Assembly (NCBI GenBank): GCA_949357655.1
Contig: CASHTG010000007.1
Span: forward strand, 868,001 to 932,000
Reading direction: 5' to 3'
DNA from: Parascedosporium putredinis
Taxonomy: Eukaryota; Ascomycota; Sordariomycetes; Microascales; Microascaceae
DNA length: 64,000 nt
Part shown: piece after piece, positions 1-12,170 of the stretch
Layout: each line of letters starts with the position of its first letter
Position numbering within the stretch: position 1 is the stretch's first letter
Position numbers and translations under genes: made by a program
Notes under the pieces: generated by a model
Seen by the model: only the letters and a program-made list of their open reading frames with translations
The model's database searches: none
What the model was told of the DNA's origin: nothing

Positions 1-1629
1 TGCAACTCATCCTCTTTACCAAGCTTGCCAACTGTTACATGATCCATAGTTTCATAAAATGTTTCCTCACTTGCATAACCTAGATCTCTGAAGTTCTCGT
101 GTTTTCCTGGGTATGCGACTTGTTTTACGTGTTAATCTCGGCTACCTTGCCCCTTTGTCTACTTGAATACGACTTGAGTCACCCCCAGTAAAAGCAGCCT
201 GCGACGATCACGTTAGGCGTGTAGTCGACTGGGTCCGTCTCATCTGACATGCAATATTGGTCTACGCGTGAAAATGGAGGAGGGAGCTTTGGTAGTTGGC
301 GTGGGTTCGCACGTGTCATTGATAGTTTGGGTCTCAGCATGCTTAGGTGTTGGCAATGTTTGGCCTCGAATGCGTCCTCACAACCAACTCCGCGTGACGC
401 GCTGCTTTGATGAGAAAGGTGGCTGTCTATGCGGACTTACTGGATAAGTTTTGGGCTGCGCCACGTTGGGGAATGGCGCATCTAATCAACCTCAAGCATT
501 GGGTGTTGACGAAATGTGGTAGATATCTAGATCAAACAACATTTGAACCTAGAGAACATACCAACCCCTCCAAGGTTTCCGCACAAAACAGCTCAGCCTG
601 GGCTCCCGCGGAGAAAATGCATCCATTGTATTTAAAAACATGGCTAATCATGTTCTCTTCCCTTGGGTCAAAGTGCGTTTACAATCCACATCAAACAATG
701 CCTGGGGCAGAGTCGTATTAGATTTATAATGACGGTACCATTTGGACCAGATTTAGGGCAGTGCCAAGAGACAAGATTTCAGAACCATCTCTGACCCTAG
801 ATTCGAAGTAAGTTTCAGTATTATAGAAGCGTCAAAAGCCCGATTATCTCTTGTTGTGGCATGGAGCCTCTAATTGTATGTGTCCGGGCTTAGCGATGCT
901 CTTGATATCCCCACTTTGATACTGCCTACGGACATAGAGACGGGGCACGGAGGCGCGTGAAGCGAAGTCGGGGAATTTCCCGAGGCATTCCATGGCATGC
1001 TTCCTTATCGGCTCCCTGTATGCAAATGTCCTGCATCCGAATAGTTTCTCAAACGACGTTCATTCCGGTTTCGCTTCGCATCATCAGACGGAACGAGATG
1101 CCCCGATATTCCCGTTGTTCAATTACCGACTCCGCCATCCGATCACCGCGTCATAGGCAGGAGTGAGGCTAGATCGAAACTAAGCTAGGCGATAAGGACA
1201 CCCTCCAGGCTCGCCTAAATATAAAAATCGGTTTAGACTTCTGTTTTCTGGTCGCTTGGACGGGCGACGCTTACGCTAGTGCAATGGCCGTTAGTCCCAA
1301 AGTCGAGGTCTACTTCTCCGCCTCCTCTTCCACTTCTCGATGAGTTAGGAAAGTCTCAGAATTGAACAAGTTAAGATTTAATCTTGGTGACAGTAAAATC
1401 TATGAATGGAGTTGTGACTGTAGTCTAAGTAGGAGTATTTACATATATATACATGTGCCTGATCAGTCTCTACACAACCGTGCCAGGCATTAGACATGTA
1501 AGCATCGTGAACCGTGAGGAGTTCACGTCTACACCGCGGACCGTGTCCCTCTAGTTTTGCTCAGTGTTATTCCAGTGATTGGTAGCGAGGTGTCCATCCT
1601 TGCAAGGCTGATTTCGCGCTTTCCTCTTC
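1..1629. other. intergenic, no supported gene
   Basis: No open frame here has a recognisable domain or fungal gene structure. A frame of about 100 codons near 407-721 on the plus strand has no identifiable features and no intron signals. The last part (about 1380-1630) is the downstream region of the minus-strand gene that follows. I see no repeat or RNA gene. Confidence 0.5.
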
Positions 1630-2139
1630 TCAGGCAGTGAGGGACTTGAGCACAGCAACACCAACGGCAACCCAGGCAGCAAAGTCCACGGTAACCGACC
1701 GTAGCGCATTTACCGAGAGCCACCTTTCCAATTCAGCATTCGGATCAACCTCGCCGTCCTGGGCCGATGGTTCCATGATCTTCTCGAGCGGCGGGGCGAC
1801 AAAGGGGACAAAGAGGAGGTGACTCAGGGACAAGGCAGCGCCGGCAACGTACCACCAGTACGACTGCCGCAGGCGGAGAACGGGTCCATGCGCGTAGAGA
1901 TTAGCGGCGGAGGCTGACGAGGTGACGGTGATGAAACCGAGGACCATGCTTAAACCCTTGGGGAAGAGCGCCTTCCAGTAAGGAGACAGTATGGGACGGG
2001 AGTGCTGGCGGGTCGAGGGCTGGTTCAGGACGCTGAGGAAGAGATGTTGGTCCCAGGCGTAGAGCAGCGTGCAAGTGGCCGAAACGAGCGGCGCGGCGCG
2101 GAGGGCAACGACCGGATCAAAAAATTGCCGAGATGCCAT
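1630..2139 (-). CDS. DUF1772-like integral membrane protein
   Basis: A single-exon, intact frame of 169 codons. Hydrophobic segments lie near residues 10-30, 60-80, 95-115 and 145-165, suggesting four membrane passes. The early stretch ending in YAWDQHLFLSVLN and the later PYWKALFPKGLS resemble the fungal DUF1772 / anthrone-oxygenase-like family, whose members are short four-helix membrane proteins of about 160-190 residues; some act as noranthrone oxygenases in polyketide pathways. No polyketide synthase is present in this window, so a biosynthetic role is only possible. The family call rests on overall pattern; a generic small membrane protein is the alternative. The start at 2139 is the first ATG of the frame and gives a full-length family protein. 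Confidence 0.6.
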   Translation of the reverse strand: MASRQFFDPVVALRAAPLVSATCTLLYAWDQHLFLSVLNQPSTRQHSRPILSPYWKALFPKGLSMVLGFITVTSSASAANLYAHGPVLRLRQSYWWYVAGAALSLSHLLFVPFVAPPLEKIMEPSAQDGEVDPNAELERWLSVNALRSVTVDFAAWVAVGVAVLKSLTA

Positions 2140-3215
2140 GGCTGAAAGATGAAGCAGGAACGAGAGAAAGTGTTGAGGATAGCGAGCGAAAACCGGTGAG
2201 AGATAGACGAAAAAGACGGAATGCAGGTATGAATCGGAGTAAAAGGCCGCGGAGATATATCATCAGAGACGGGGATATCTAGCGCTTCTCGTCAGTGGCG
2301 TGACATGCGGCATCTCGGAAGCAAGCCATGGCTTAAGCCTTGAGGCAAGGGTCTACTGCACGTGACTTCCGGAGCCGAAATTCCCGACTCGTACGTGGTT
2401 TTGAAATTCCCGTGCTCCCCGTTTTGTGGCTGCTGCCAAAATCATCCCTCGAATGAGTCAATGTCTCAGACGGGATAGGGCTCGGAACGATTCCTGGAAT
2501 CAAAAGAAAGAAAACCCTCCGCTCCTCGGACGCAAGGGACGCAAGGAGACGCATGCGGGCGAGGGGTCCCCGACCCATTGGCTACGACGTCGTCACAAAA
2601 ATTCGCAAATCACCAATCGCACAACGGACTTCGCCAAATTTCCCGCCCTTTTGGGCCGCTCCGATTCGGTCTTTGGCGAACGGAGCAAAGCCAAGGCCAA
2701 AAAAAAGCGGCGGGCCTTTAGGTAAGAGGAATTTCGCGACTTCGCGTATTTCTGCGGGGCGCCGGGGAACTCTAGTAGGCTCCGGTTTTTTTTTTTTGGG
2801 CGGTAGGTTGCCACGCCAGGACCTAAATCCTCTTTTCCCTCCCATGCGGGTGAGAACCCCGGCGGACATATCGGCAATCGGCAGCGGTTGGAGAGGGACT
2901 AGGGTGCGGGGCGAATCGTCAAAGGACCCCGTCCATGGCTTACCCAGAGAAGAAGAAGAGAAAAAACGACCCCGGTCCCGCTTGGCCTTGGCCCCCGTAA
3001 TTTATAATCACCTCCTAAATAGGTTGAATATTTTATTTTATTTTTATCTCGGTTTTTTTCTTCTTCCACAATCGTGAAGATCTGACTCCCTAGGCTCCAC
3101 GGGCTTTTTCTTCCATTTATTTAAGAAAACCCCGTCCCCCTTTCAAACTCTCATGTAGACCTCGCCAAACTCCTAACCAACTCACCCACACAAGATCCGC
3201 CGATATCTCGCCAAG
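2140..3215. other. intergenic, probable divergent promoter region
   Basis: This lies between the start of the minus-strand DUF1772-like gene and the plus-strand MFS transporter. Several overlapping open frames occur on both strands but none is recognisable. The stretch near 2787-2800 is a T run followed by GGG. Near 3117-3123 there is a TTTATTTAAG stretch about 95 bp before the transporter start that could serve as a TATA-like element. Confidence 0.4.
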
Positions 3216-4729
3216 ATGACTTGGCGAAATAAGGATCGTGGAGACTCAAGCTCGCCAACGATGACGCCCTCCCCGCACCCCTAGCCCCAGCAGCGGCGCC
3301 CCGCCCAAGACCCCATCTTCGCCACCGGAGAGGGCGGCGACGTCCCCGTCCCGCTCGACGCGCAGGGCAACCCGCTCCGGCCCGAAGACAAGGTCGACCC
3401 CCGTCCCGCAGCCCAACGGCGGCTACGGCTGGGTCTGCGCCGTCGCCGCCGCCTTCATCAACGCGCACACCTGGGGGCTCAACTCGAGCTACAGCGTGTT
3501 TCTCGCCTACTACCTGCGCGCCGACATCTACCCCAACGCCACCTCCCTCGAGTTCGCCTTCATCGGGTCCCTGAGCATCGCGTGCGCCCTGCTCGTCTCC
3601 CCGCTCGCCACCCTCGCCGTGCGCGAGTTCGGCACCAAACCCACTTTATTCCTCGGCGTCGCTCTCGAGACCGCCAGCCTCGTGTGCGCCAGCTTCGCCC
3701 ACAAGATCTGGCACCTCTTTTTAACCCAGGGCGTCCTCTTCGGTCTCGGCATGGGCTTCATCTTCGTGCCCAGCGTCGCCATCATCCCCCAGTGGTTCAC
3801 CACGCGCAGGTCCCTGGCTAACGGCATCGCCGCCGCCGGCTCGGGCATCGGCGGCCTGGTGTACTCGCTCGCCAGCGGCGCCATGATTGAGCGTCTCGGC
3901 ATCCAGTGGACCTACCGCATCCTCGGCATCATCGCGTGCGTCGTCAACACCATTTGCGCCATCCTCCTGCGCGACCGCAACAAGATTATCGGCTCGCGCC
4001 ACGTCCCCTTCGACACCGGCCTCCTCAAGCGCACCGAATACCTCGTCCTCCTCTCCTACGGCTGGTTCAGCATGCTCGGCTACGTCGTGCTCATCTTCAG
4101 CCTCGCCAACTACGCCAACAGCATCGGCCTCAACGCGTCCCAGGCGTCCCTCGCCAGCGCCATCTTCAACCTCGGCCAGGGCCTCGGCCGCCCCTTTGTC
4201 GGGCTCTTCAGCGACAGGACGGGGCGGATCAACATGGCCGGCCTCATGTCCTTGCTCTGCGGCGTCTTCGTCCTCGCTATCTGGATCCCGGCCAAGAACC
4301 TCGGCGTCCTCCTCTTTTCACCGTCGCCGGCGGTACGGTGGCGGGCACGTTTTGGGTCGCCGTCGCCCCGTTACCGCGGAAGTTGTGGGGCTCGCCGACG
4401 TGCCTGCCGCGCTGAACCTCATGTGGCTCGTCATCGCGCTCCCCTGCGCCTTTAGCGAGCCGATGGCGCTCGAAATTGTCGCTGGCACGGGCAAGTATAT
4501 TGGCGCGCAGCTCTTCACCGGCTTCATGTTTATTGTCGCGGGTTTGCTGTTGGTCGTTCTCCGCGGCTGGAAGATCGCCGAGATTGAGGCTATAGCGTAT
4601 GCCACGCACCAGGAACCGAGCGCCGTCGACCCTACCGCACCCAATGGCCCTATCACGGAAAAGGGTCAGCCTGTGCACGTCAAGAAGGCAGAGATGATGG
4701 CAAAATGCCTAAAGCCAGTCAGGGTTTAG
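3216..4729 (+). CDS. MFS monocarboxylate-type transporter, frame-broken
   Basis: A major facilitator of the fungal monocarboxylate transporter-like (MCH) type, expected to carry an organic acid or other small solute across a membrane. The hallmark NGGYGWV entry motif (from 3412) leads into the first helix, followed by INAHTWGLNSSY, RRSLANGIAAAGSGIGG and RPFVGLFSDRTGR, which are typical of this family. The frame breaks near 4315 (CTCTTTTC) and near 4368 (GCCCCG); adding one T and one C restores an unbroken helix series to the stop at 4727-4729. The 5' part also fails to read through: the ATG at 3216 reaches a stop after a CCCC run near 3275, and removing or adding bases there connects it to NGGYGWV. 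The start is therefore uncertain. I read this as a functional gene with sequence errors; a true pseudogene is the alternative. Confidence 0.75.
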
Positions 4730-5384
4730 AGCGCCAGGCGGTTTTATATGCTACGCTACGATGTGGCACGTACTGTTTATACATGGATCCATACGTCACG
4801 CAAAAAGGCCAATTGAGGCGGGCCTTCACGATTTCAACTTTCTTTATTGTTCATAATACTGGCATCATACTTTTGGCATATTTCTGTAATGTTTAAAAAG
4901 AAGAGAGTAATCTTATATATTGACTAGAGCATCAACTTCTTTCATTCCACTTTACGCCAACATTGAACCGGTGCTTCATCCACCTTCGAAAGCGGGGTAT
5001 CACCACACGAGCCGATGAACTGGAACGGATCTGGGGTAACTAGCTGCATGTAACGTCCATACCTCGGTGCGGTTGGCTCTACCTCGGTAGTGAAGTAGAT
5101 CTGTAGGACTGACCGTGGTTATCACAATTCTAGCACGGTGAACATACAGTTATTGAGGTTCAGCGTTGTCACTCATCGATTCATTGCTATCATTGCTAGG
5201 TGCATTGGGGCAAAAGGTCTGCACAGTTTACAATTACTTTGTTTTTGCCGGGCGGCGGGTTGAGTTTTCCATTCACAACTTATCAGGACTAAGATGAGTT
5301 ACACGAGCCCTGACGGCAAACTTTTCAACAACGCCGAATAACGACCCGTCCAACAACTCCAATCGCCCTTGACAGTCGCCCCCT
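4730..5384. other. convergent intergenic region
   Basis: The 3' ends of the MFS transporter (+) and the SDR (-) face each other here. I see no gene, repeat or RNA; the sequence is AT-richer than the flanking coding DNA, as expected for 3' regions. Confidence 0.5.
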
Positions 5385-6312
5385 TTACCTGACGGTGTAG
5401 CCGCCGTCGATGGTGATGTTAGCTCCCGTGGTGTACGTGCTAGCGTCGCTGATGAGGTAGACGTAGGCGCCCTTGAGCTCCTTGGCGTTGCCGTTGCGGC
5501 CCATGGGGGTCATGTCGTTCCACAGCTTCTGGGTCTTGGCGTCGATGAAATCGGAGAGACCGGTGTCGATGTAGCCGGGAGAGATGGAGTTGACGCGAGC
5601 AAAGTCTCGCCACTCGTTGGCCAGGGACTTGGCCAGATGGATGCAACCCGCCTTGGCGACGTTGTACGAGGTCTGCTCCTGGGGGAAGTTGACGACCTGT
5701 CCGGACATGGAGGCGGTGATGACGAAGGAGCCGGTGCCGCGCTTCTTGAAGTGGGCACCCACGGCCTTTGCGCAGTAGGCGGTTCCGGTGAGATCGATGT
5801 GGATCACCTTGTCCCACTCCTCCTTGGGCTCGTCGAGAACGCCGCCCTTGGCAGTTGCGCCGGCGCTACGATCATGGTTAGGGACTTTGATCTAAAGATA
5901 AAGAAAGTGCGGAAAAGAAAGGGGAAAAGAAGGAAGAAGGGCGCGGGGAAGATTTATTTCTTATTCACATCGTCAACAAAGGGCTCTTCTTACTTTGCGA
6001 TAAAGCCATCAATCTGGCCAAAGTCGGCGATGACGTCAGCGACAAACTTCTCGACGTTTTCGTACTCGGACGTGTTGAGCTTGTACGCCTTGGCCTTGAT
6101 GCCGTATTCCTTTGCAAATCCTCGACGTTCTTCTCGGCCCCCTCCTTGCGGGATGCGTAGGTGATGGCGACGTTGGCGCCCATCTCGGCGCATCCGCGGG
6201 CGGCTTCAATGCCCATGCCCCTGGGGCCCGAGGCGCCGGTGACGACGACTACGCGGCCCTTGAGGCTGAAGAGGTCATGGAGACGCTCGGCCTTGGGAAC
6301 TGGGATAGGCAT
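5385..6312 (-). CDS. NADP-dependent mannitol dehydrogenase-like SDR
   Basis: A short-chain dehydrogenase/reductase of the fungal mannitol dehydrogenase / sorbose reductase group, which interconverts fructose and mannitol (or sorbose and a hexitol) with NADP(H) in the cytosol. Exon 1 is 6312-5994 and exon 2 is 5865-5385, with a GTAAG donor and TAG acceptor. The cofactor glycine motif TGASGPRGMG is near residue 25, NAG follows the intron junction, the catalytic serine is in ITASMSG, and the YNVAK tetrad piece and NSISPGYIDTGLSD follow. Length (about 265 residues) fits the family. One frame break near 6115 is fixed by a missing G before GCAAAGG. The start is preceded on the coding strand by seven ACC triplets. 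Exact substrate within the mannitol/sorbose/xylulose group is not decidable from sequence alone. Confidence 0.85.
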
Positions 6313-6333
6313 GGTGGTGGTGGTGGTGGTGGT
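6313..6333. repeat. (GGT)7 / (ACC)7 microsatellite abutting a start codon
   Basis: Seven uninterrupted GGT triplets on the plus strand, read as ACC on the coding strand, immediately before the ATG of the mannitol-dehydrogenase-like gene. The last triplet supplies the CACC initiation context. It is likely to vary in length between strains. Confidence 0.85.
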
Positions 6334-7769
6334 ATGATGGGAAGGATACGAATAGTGCGAGGATGTGTCAAGGACGAGATGTCAAGGGTTGGAAGGATGG
6401 CTTATGGTCTTTCTTTGTTTGCTCAAGGGCCGCTCTGCTAATGGTGACAGAGAAGTGATGGAATGAGAAAGGGGGTCTCAGACTCTAGACCATTTGGAGA
6501 AGAGGGTTAAGGTTGACAGGTTTTATATCGTGACCGTCATCGGCTGGCTCGGGTCGGAAACAGCACCTTGGATAGCTTCGCTCCACATTAGGGCTGGAGC
6601 CAGCAAAGAGCGGGGAAATAGATCCATCCATGGATGATACGAAGCTAACTGGATTGGGGCCCCGTCATTGGAGTGTGACGCGCACATTTGAATGGGGCAA
6701 GACGTTGTGCAGCTCCAGAATTTGTTTCCTAGGTTTGACTTTCTTGGTCGAGATGGCAAATGGCGGGCGAATATCAGTCACTCCTCAGGATCAGCAACCC
6801 GTCGAAACATCGATTGAAGAGTGCATGGATTAGTGTTGGTGTGTTGTGCAGCTAGCTTTGCTAATCGGTGCTAATCAGCCCGTGCCTATCCTTCTTACTC
6901 GCCCTTCCGCGCTAGCTGCATATGCGAGAGCTTGTGCTGCTTCGGGTGTCTGACAAAAGAGATGCAAAGCATTAGAAATTGTGGAATTTCTGGGACCAGG
7001 CAAAATGGAGGCTTGGCAATCGCTGCCGGGGAACATTGAAAACATGAACTTTGGGAAGGTTGCCTGAATATCCTACACGCAGCTGTAGCTGCACATCGAA
7101 GATTGAGAGATTTCTATGTTACAAAAGCCATGTGAGATCGAGAGTTCCAACTAATATTCGGAGAACGAATGTGCATAATTCCAGCAGGCAAACTCGAAAA
7201 AATGAGGGACGAGACGGAAAGCAATTGGATCAGGATTATGGGCATGTTCCTGGTACCGGCAATGCTCAGGTCGTGGGGCGACCGCGTGGGTTTCGGGAAC
7301 AAGCCGAACATCAAGGGACTCGCTCGAGTGGAGGATTGACGTCAAGGGTACCTCAGCACATGCGCATCAATGTCAATCAATTGATCAGATCTGAATGACG
7401 GAATTCGTCGCCGATCGACAGAGGCTTTGCGGCCCGTTTCACGGCCGGGCAAAATGTTATTCCAAGGGTAATCGATCAATAAGCTATTGATAAGGCAGAA
7501 CAAAAATTGGCTTGATTAAATAAAATCAACTAATCGCTGACACAAACAATCCAAGGCAAGGGGAGGACGAAAGGAAAAGTTCTAGATCCTGACACACACC
7601 AACCATCAGTTATTTCCCTCACAGTCACGACTCGCTAAACGGGACTAGAATATTCCATTTCCCACCACGACACCTCCATCTATACATCTCGCACCGATGC
7701 GCACAATTGGAGGAAATCATCAACTTCTTCCCAAACCCCCACGCAGCGCCATGATCGCACCACCCTTCT
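6334..7769. other. intergenic, no supported gene
   Basis: This holds the promoter of the SDR gene (coding toward lower coordinates) and the 3' region of the P450 gene. Short open frames near 6523-6833 and 7051-7398 show no domain, no intron signals and no similarity that I recognise. Nothing else stands out. Confidence 0.45.
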
Positions 7770-9805
7770 CTAACACTCGTCGTACTGCTTCATAAACTCG
7801 AGAGCCTCGCCATGCTCCTGCTCGATAATCCGCCTGTGCGCCTCGCTCCGCACCTTGATCCGCACCTTGAACGGTAGCGGCGCCTGCAAAATGCCCGGGT
7901 TGTACGCGTTGGGGTCGAGCGGCTGCACCTTGCCCGTGACCGGGTCCAACGGCTCGGAGAACTCGAAAGCCCAGAGCAGCTTGGACGCGATGCGCCACAT
8001 GTTGCGCTCGGCGAGGTGGATGCCCGGGCACAGCCGACGGCCCGCGCCGTAGTTGTAGTGGTCGCGCCGGGTGAAGTCGGGGCTGCCGGCGTAGTCGTTG
8101 GCGAGCTTCTCGTGCCCGAGGTACCGGTCCGGGTTGAAGCTGTCGGGATCGTCGTAGAGCTCGTCGTTGTGGTGGAGGGCCCAGGTAGGGATGAACACGG
8201 TGGCGCCCTTGGGAATGAGCATGCCTTCGTATTCGTCCTCTGTTTTGAAAGATTTGTGTGTTAGTTGACGAGCCAGATTCTCGCAGAGATTATGGTAGGG
8301 GTTTCACGTCGGAACGTACCTTCTCTCGCTCGGTGGGGAAGTGCCGTCACCGCGCTGCGTTTATCCGTTAGTCAGGGCGAGTTTTGCCGCGAAAAGCCAA
8401 AAGAAAAAGCGAAATAACGTTCAGAAAGGACAAATGACTTACACCGGCCGCCACCTCATGCCCTCCTTCACGATACAGTTCATGTACGGCATCTTGGAAA
8501 AGTCGGACCACCGCGGCGACCTCTCGACGCCGCACGCCGCATCAATCTCCTTGCGCGCCTTGTTCTGCACCTTTGGATGCAGCGCAAACGCGAGGATGAG
8601 GGTGAGGAGCTGCGCCGCCGTCGTGTCCGCGCCGCCCTCCACCGTCTCGCCCATGAGGTTGGTGAAGCCGTGCTGCGTCACCGCGGCCGGCCACCCCTTC
8701 TTCTCGTACTCGTCCAGCAAAGAGTCGATGATGCAGTTGCGCTTGTCCCCGCGCGCGCGCGCTCCTCGGCTCGGCGCCGAGCCTCGCTCCACGTGGCGTC
8801 CATGGTCTTGCCGGCGTCGATGGCGCGGCGTTTCCAAAAGGCGAGGGAGCTGGGGACGAGGCCGAGGAAGGGGAATTCGTCGACGGGTGGGTTCGCGCCG
8901 GGTTCCATGGCTGCTGTCCACTTGGACATGACGTTGTAGACGCCCTGGACGATTTTGTTAGCTACGCGGCTACACAATGAGTCTCGGCTAGAGAAAGACC
9001 AAGAGGCGCTAAATACGTACGCTGCCCCAGAAGGATTCAAAGGTGGGTGCCCTGAAGCCGTACGTGATAGATGTGACCACGGATGCGGTGTATCGGCGGA
9101 CGTCGTTGTAAAAGTTGTCAGGGTCGGTCAGTAAGTTGGTCATGAGTACTGTTGCTCTATTGATTTGCGACCACAGTCCGTTAGAAAGGCTTTATTCTGC
9201 GCACGAAACGGAAGAAAACTTACTCGGATTCTTGGATGCGGAAATGCTTCTCATCAAGCTGCTTGGGTGAGAAATTGTGCGAAATAACCTTGCGCTTCTC
9301 GCGCCACGTCACGTCCATCTGCTCGAGAGCCAGGTGGTCGCCCTGGGTGAGGATATTGCCCACATAGCTGGGCGGGCGGTCGGAGTAGATGCTGCCCTTC
9401 TCAACGAGGAGTTTATGGATGGCTTTCCTATCGCACAGGACGATGATGCTGGAAGGGCCAATCTTGAGACTGAAGACGGAGCCGTATTCCTTTGCCCACT
9501 CGAGGAATCTAGAAAAGAGGTAGGACAAAATGACGTTAGTGAACAGACTTGATACGCCCAAAGTAGAACGAGAAAAATAATAGAGGAAAGGAGAGAAGAG
9601 TGCCGTACTTTCTGTAAAGTCCGCTCGCAGGAATTTGGTGCGCATTTCCAATGATGGGTAGTGTAGGCGGGCCCTTGGGCATGCGAGGGTCCCTCTTGCC
9701 AACTTGCAGCAGCTTGTAAACGAGTATGGAAAAGGAAACGGCGATGAGGACGGGAGCTATGGGAGAGGACTCCCGTAGTCCCTGCACAATTGAAAGTACT
9801 GGCAT
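7770..9805 (-). CDS. cytochrome P450 monooxygenase
   Basis: A microsomal P450 of the fungal OrdA-like type, expected to hydroxylate or oxidise a lipophilic substrate using NADPH-P450 reductase at the ER. My exon model is 9805-9609, 9508-9224, 9156-9017, 8961-8443, 8354-8320 and 8239-7770; every junction is GT-AG and keeps frame. The N terminus has a membrane anchor (residues about 14-30) and the hinge MPKGPPTLPIIGN. The I-helix reads VEGGADTTA, the K-helix EGMR supplies ExxR, then FNPDRYL, and the haem loop is YGAGRRLCPG with its cysteine. Length of about 540 residues is normal. One frame break lies in a GCGCGCGCGC tract near 8750-8760. It lies 1.4 kb from a divergent SDR and next to other redox genes. 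Substrate unknown. Confidence 0.88.
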
Positions 9806-11215
9806 GGTGGATTGGCGTGGAGAGAGTGTGTAGATGCGAAGTCGAAGGGGAGCTGGCGTTTCAGCGGGAGGGCGACGGCCGCGGTGTCCCCGGATATCGT
9901 CTCTGGGTGAAACGAGCTTCTTGACTAGGGAGAAGGCGATGGTCAAGTAATACGTTTGTGTGTTTAGTTTCTTGGTCTTTCTTTCTCGTAGGGGACTGCC
10001 TCGAGGTAGGTATTATACGCAACTCAAGATTGTTCGATAACGAGAAGGAGAAGGAAAAAGAAATTGAAAGGCCTTCGATCTTCTTGGTGCCATAAATCGG
10101 GATTTCCCTCCACAGCTAGGTGTGCCTCCCCGCATTGTTCCCCGTATCGCCGGAGCAACTTCCAACGTCATCGGAGCATCTCAAATTCCCCCGAACTGCC
10201 CACCCTGTGTCCTGAAGGAGCACCACGAGGTGTCACCGTCCCAGGATTGCTCGAGTTGGGGAGCTACCCCACCCCATCATTCCCCGGACTTCAACCCCAC
10301 ATCCGTCAGGGGTTGCCCTCGCTGGGAGGTGATAGCTCTATCTAGACTAGCGCTGTGTTCGGGGTATCGGCAATTGCGATTGATCGAAGTGGCTAACACT
10401 GTCCGTCCGTGGTTCGAACCTTCCATGCGGTCCATCCAACCTAACTTCTCAGTTCCACGCGAATCAATTCTTTTGCTAAGCGTCGTTGTCCGTGGGCTCC
10501 AGCGTTCAATTCAAGTGAGCATTTCACGAATGGCGAAAAGGATGCTGCGGGCTTTGGACCCTTAGAGCAACCGTGGCGTGAAACCTCGCGAACCGCCCCC
10601 GCCTCACGAAAGCATTTGCCAAGTCGAACTAGCGAATTTCTGTTCTTCGCAGTTTCCCGCATCATCGCAAGGGCCATGTGCAAGTGCTGAGCAACGCGGC
10701 GTATCTAACTGGCTTCTCCTGCCAAAACCAAAGAATGGGAAACACAAAACCCTGCGAAGCCTGCAAGAACGGCACCAAGCCCATTTGGGAGATGCCGTCT
10801 GCAAGTCCGGCCACTCACCAGGCTCGGACTTGAAATCCTCCCCCTTTTTCCCTCTTTGCCATCAAATGGACACGGATTTGGGGGCTTAGTGGGGAAGCGC
10901 ACGGGCTAGCTAGCGGGCTGGTCGCGGACCGGCGCCGAAGAAAGCCCCTCGGAGGCCCCGAATAAGAAAATCGACGCGAAGTTGTTGCGCCTGGTCAACC
11001 CCGCCCGTCGTCGCCTCTTCATTTAACTACCACCTTTCACGCAGCAATCCTGAGAAAGTGTTGTATTTGAAGCAAAGGTAGACGAATAATAGCTGGGACA
11101 AAAACGAACAAAAGAACAACCCAAGAACACACCCTGATCAGTGTCCGGACCGCAAGCTTGCATCTAATACCGACCCCACCAATTCACCAATACATCTTTG
11201 TACCGCTAGCCTACC
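9806..11215. other. divergent promoter region, no supported gene
   Basis: Separates the P450 (-) and SDR (+) start codons. Short open frames occur on both strands (for example 10064-10565) but lack domains or splice logic. The 11000-11215 part is the leader of the SDR gene. A GGTTCGAACC at 10411-10420 looks like a tRNA T-loop but has no matching cloverleaf. Confidence 0.45.
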
Positions 11216-12170
11216 ATGGAAGCTAAGCTCCAAGGAAAGGTGGCTCTTGTCACCGGGGCCTCCTCTGGAAGTATGTTCCCCCCAGCGTGCCGGATTCGGC
11301 TAACGAACCAAAACTTGCAGTGGGACGGGCCACCTCCCTGGGTCTCGCCAGGCATGGCGCAAAGGTTGTCTGCTGCGACCTCCAGAAGAAGGCCAACCCC
11401 GCGGGTTTCGAAAAGGACCTTGCCACCGATACGACGGACCTCATCATCCAGAGCGGTGGCGAGGCCATCTTTGCCAGGTGGACATCTCCAACGCGGAGCA
11501 GGTCCAGGCTGCCTTCGACACGACTTTGTCCGTAAGTAAAAGATTCACTGTAAAATCGTGAAAAGGAGGAATCAAGCTAACCGTGAAATTCTAGACCTTT
11601 GGAAGGTTAGACATCGTCGTCAGCTGCGCGGGGTACTGGGCACCCTTCCGCAAATTCGCCGAGGAAGACGACGAGCTCTGGGCCAAGATGTCCGCCGTTA
11701 ACACCCTCGGCACCGCGCGCGTGGCCCGCCTCGCCCTCAGGCAGTTCCTCAAGCAGGACGTCGACGAGGTCTGGGGCAGCCGCGGCCGCATCGTCAACGT
11801 GTCGTCGTGCGCCGCCGTCACGGGCTTCCCCGGCGAGACGGCGTACTCGGCCACCAAGGCCGCCGTCAACCACATGACGCTCGCCGGCGCCCTCGACCAC
11901 GCCAAGGACAGCATCAACATCAACTGCGTGGCCCCCGGCGTCGTCGCCACCGGCATGGCCCGCCCCAACTTTGAGAGCGCGGACACCATCGAGCTCATGA
12001 AGAGGGCGACCCCGTGGCCTCGCCTCGGCAAGGTCGAGGATATTGCGGGCGCCGTCGTTTTCCTGTGCTTGCCTGAGTCGCAGTGGATCACGGGCCAGAC
12101 GTTGGCGGTGGATGGTGGTATGACGCTCGGTGTTCCTCCCCGTAAGGTAGCAAGATATCTTGTAGGATAA
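11216..12170 (+). CDS. short-chain dehydrogenase/reductase
   Basis: A classical SDR, likely an NAD(P)-dependent alcohol/ketone oxidoreductase. Exons are 11216-11270, 11321-11531 and 11595-12170, all with GT-AG borders. The first intron splits the glycine motif, which reads TGASSGMGRATS when joined. The active site is seen as NVSSCAAVTG (serine), YSATK (tyrosine and lysine), and the C-terminal VAPGVVATGMARP and TLAVDGGMT are typical of the FabG-like group. Length about 280 residues. One frame break near 11474 (TTTGCCAGG) is repaired by one C, restoring AQVDISNAEQVQAAF. It is divergent from the P450 and converges on the ketosteroid-dehydrogenase-like gene, so joint action on one substrate is plausible but unproven. 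Confidence 0.85.

Noticed and set aside
407..721. Open frame of 104 codons on the plus strand
   Set aside because: No domain, signal, intron logic or recognisable composition; likely chance.
2426..3077. Overlapping open frames on both strands before the MFS transporter
   Set aside because: Mutually overlapping, Arg/Lys/Pro-biased translations without features; typical of GC-rich non-coding DNA.
3216..4729. MFS transporter as an ancient pseudogene
   Set aside because: All helices and motifs are kept and each break is repaired by one base, the same pattern as in many other genes here; sequence error is simpler.
10411..10420. GGTTCGAACC resembling a tRNA T-loop
   Set aside because: No matching acceptor stem, D-arm or anticodon arm can be found at proper distances.
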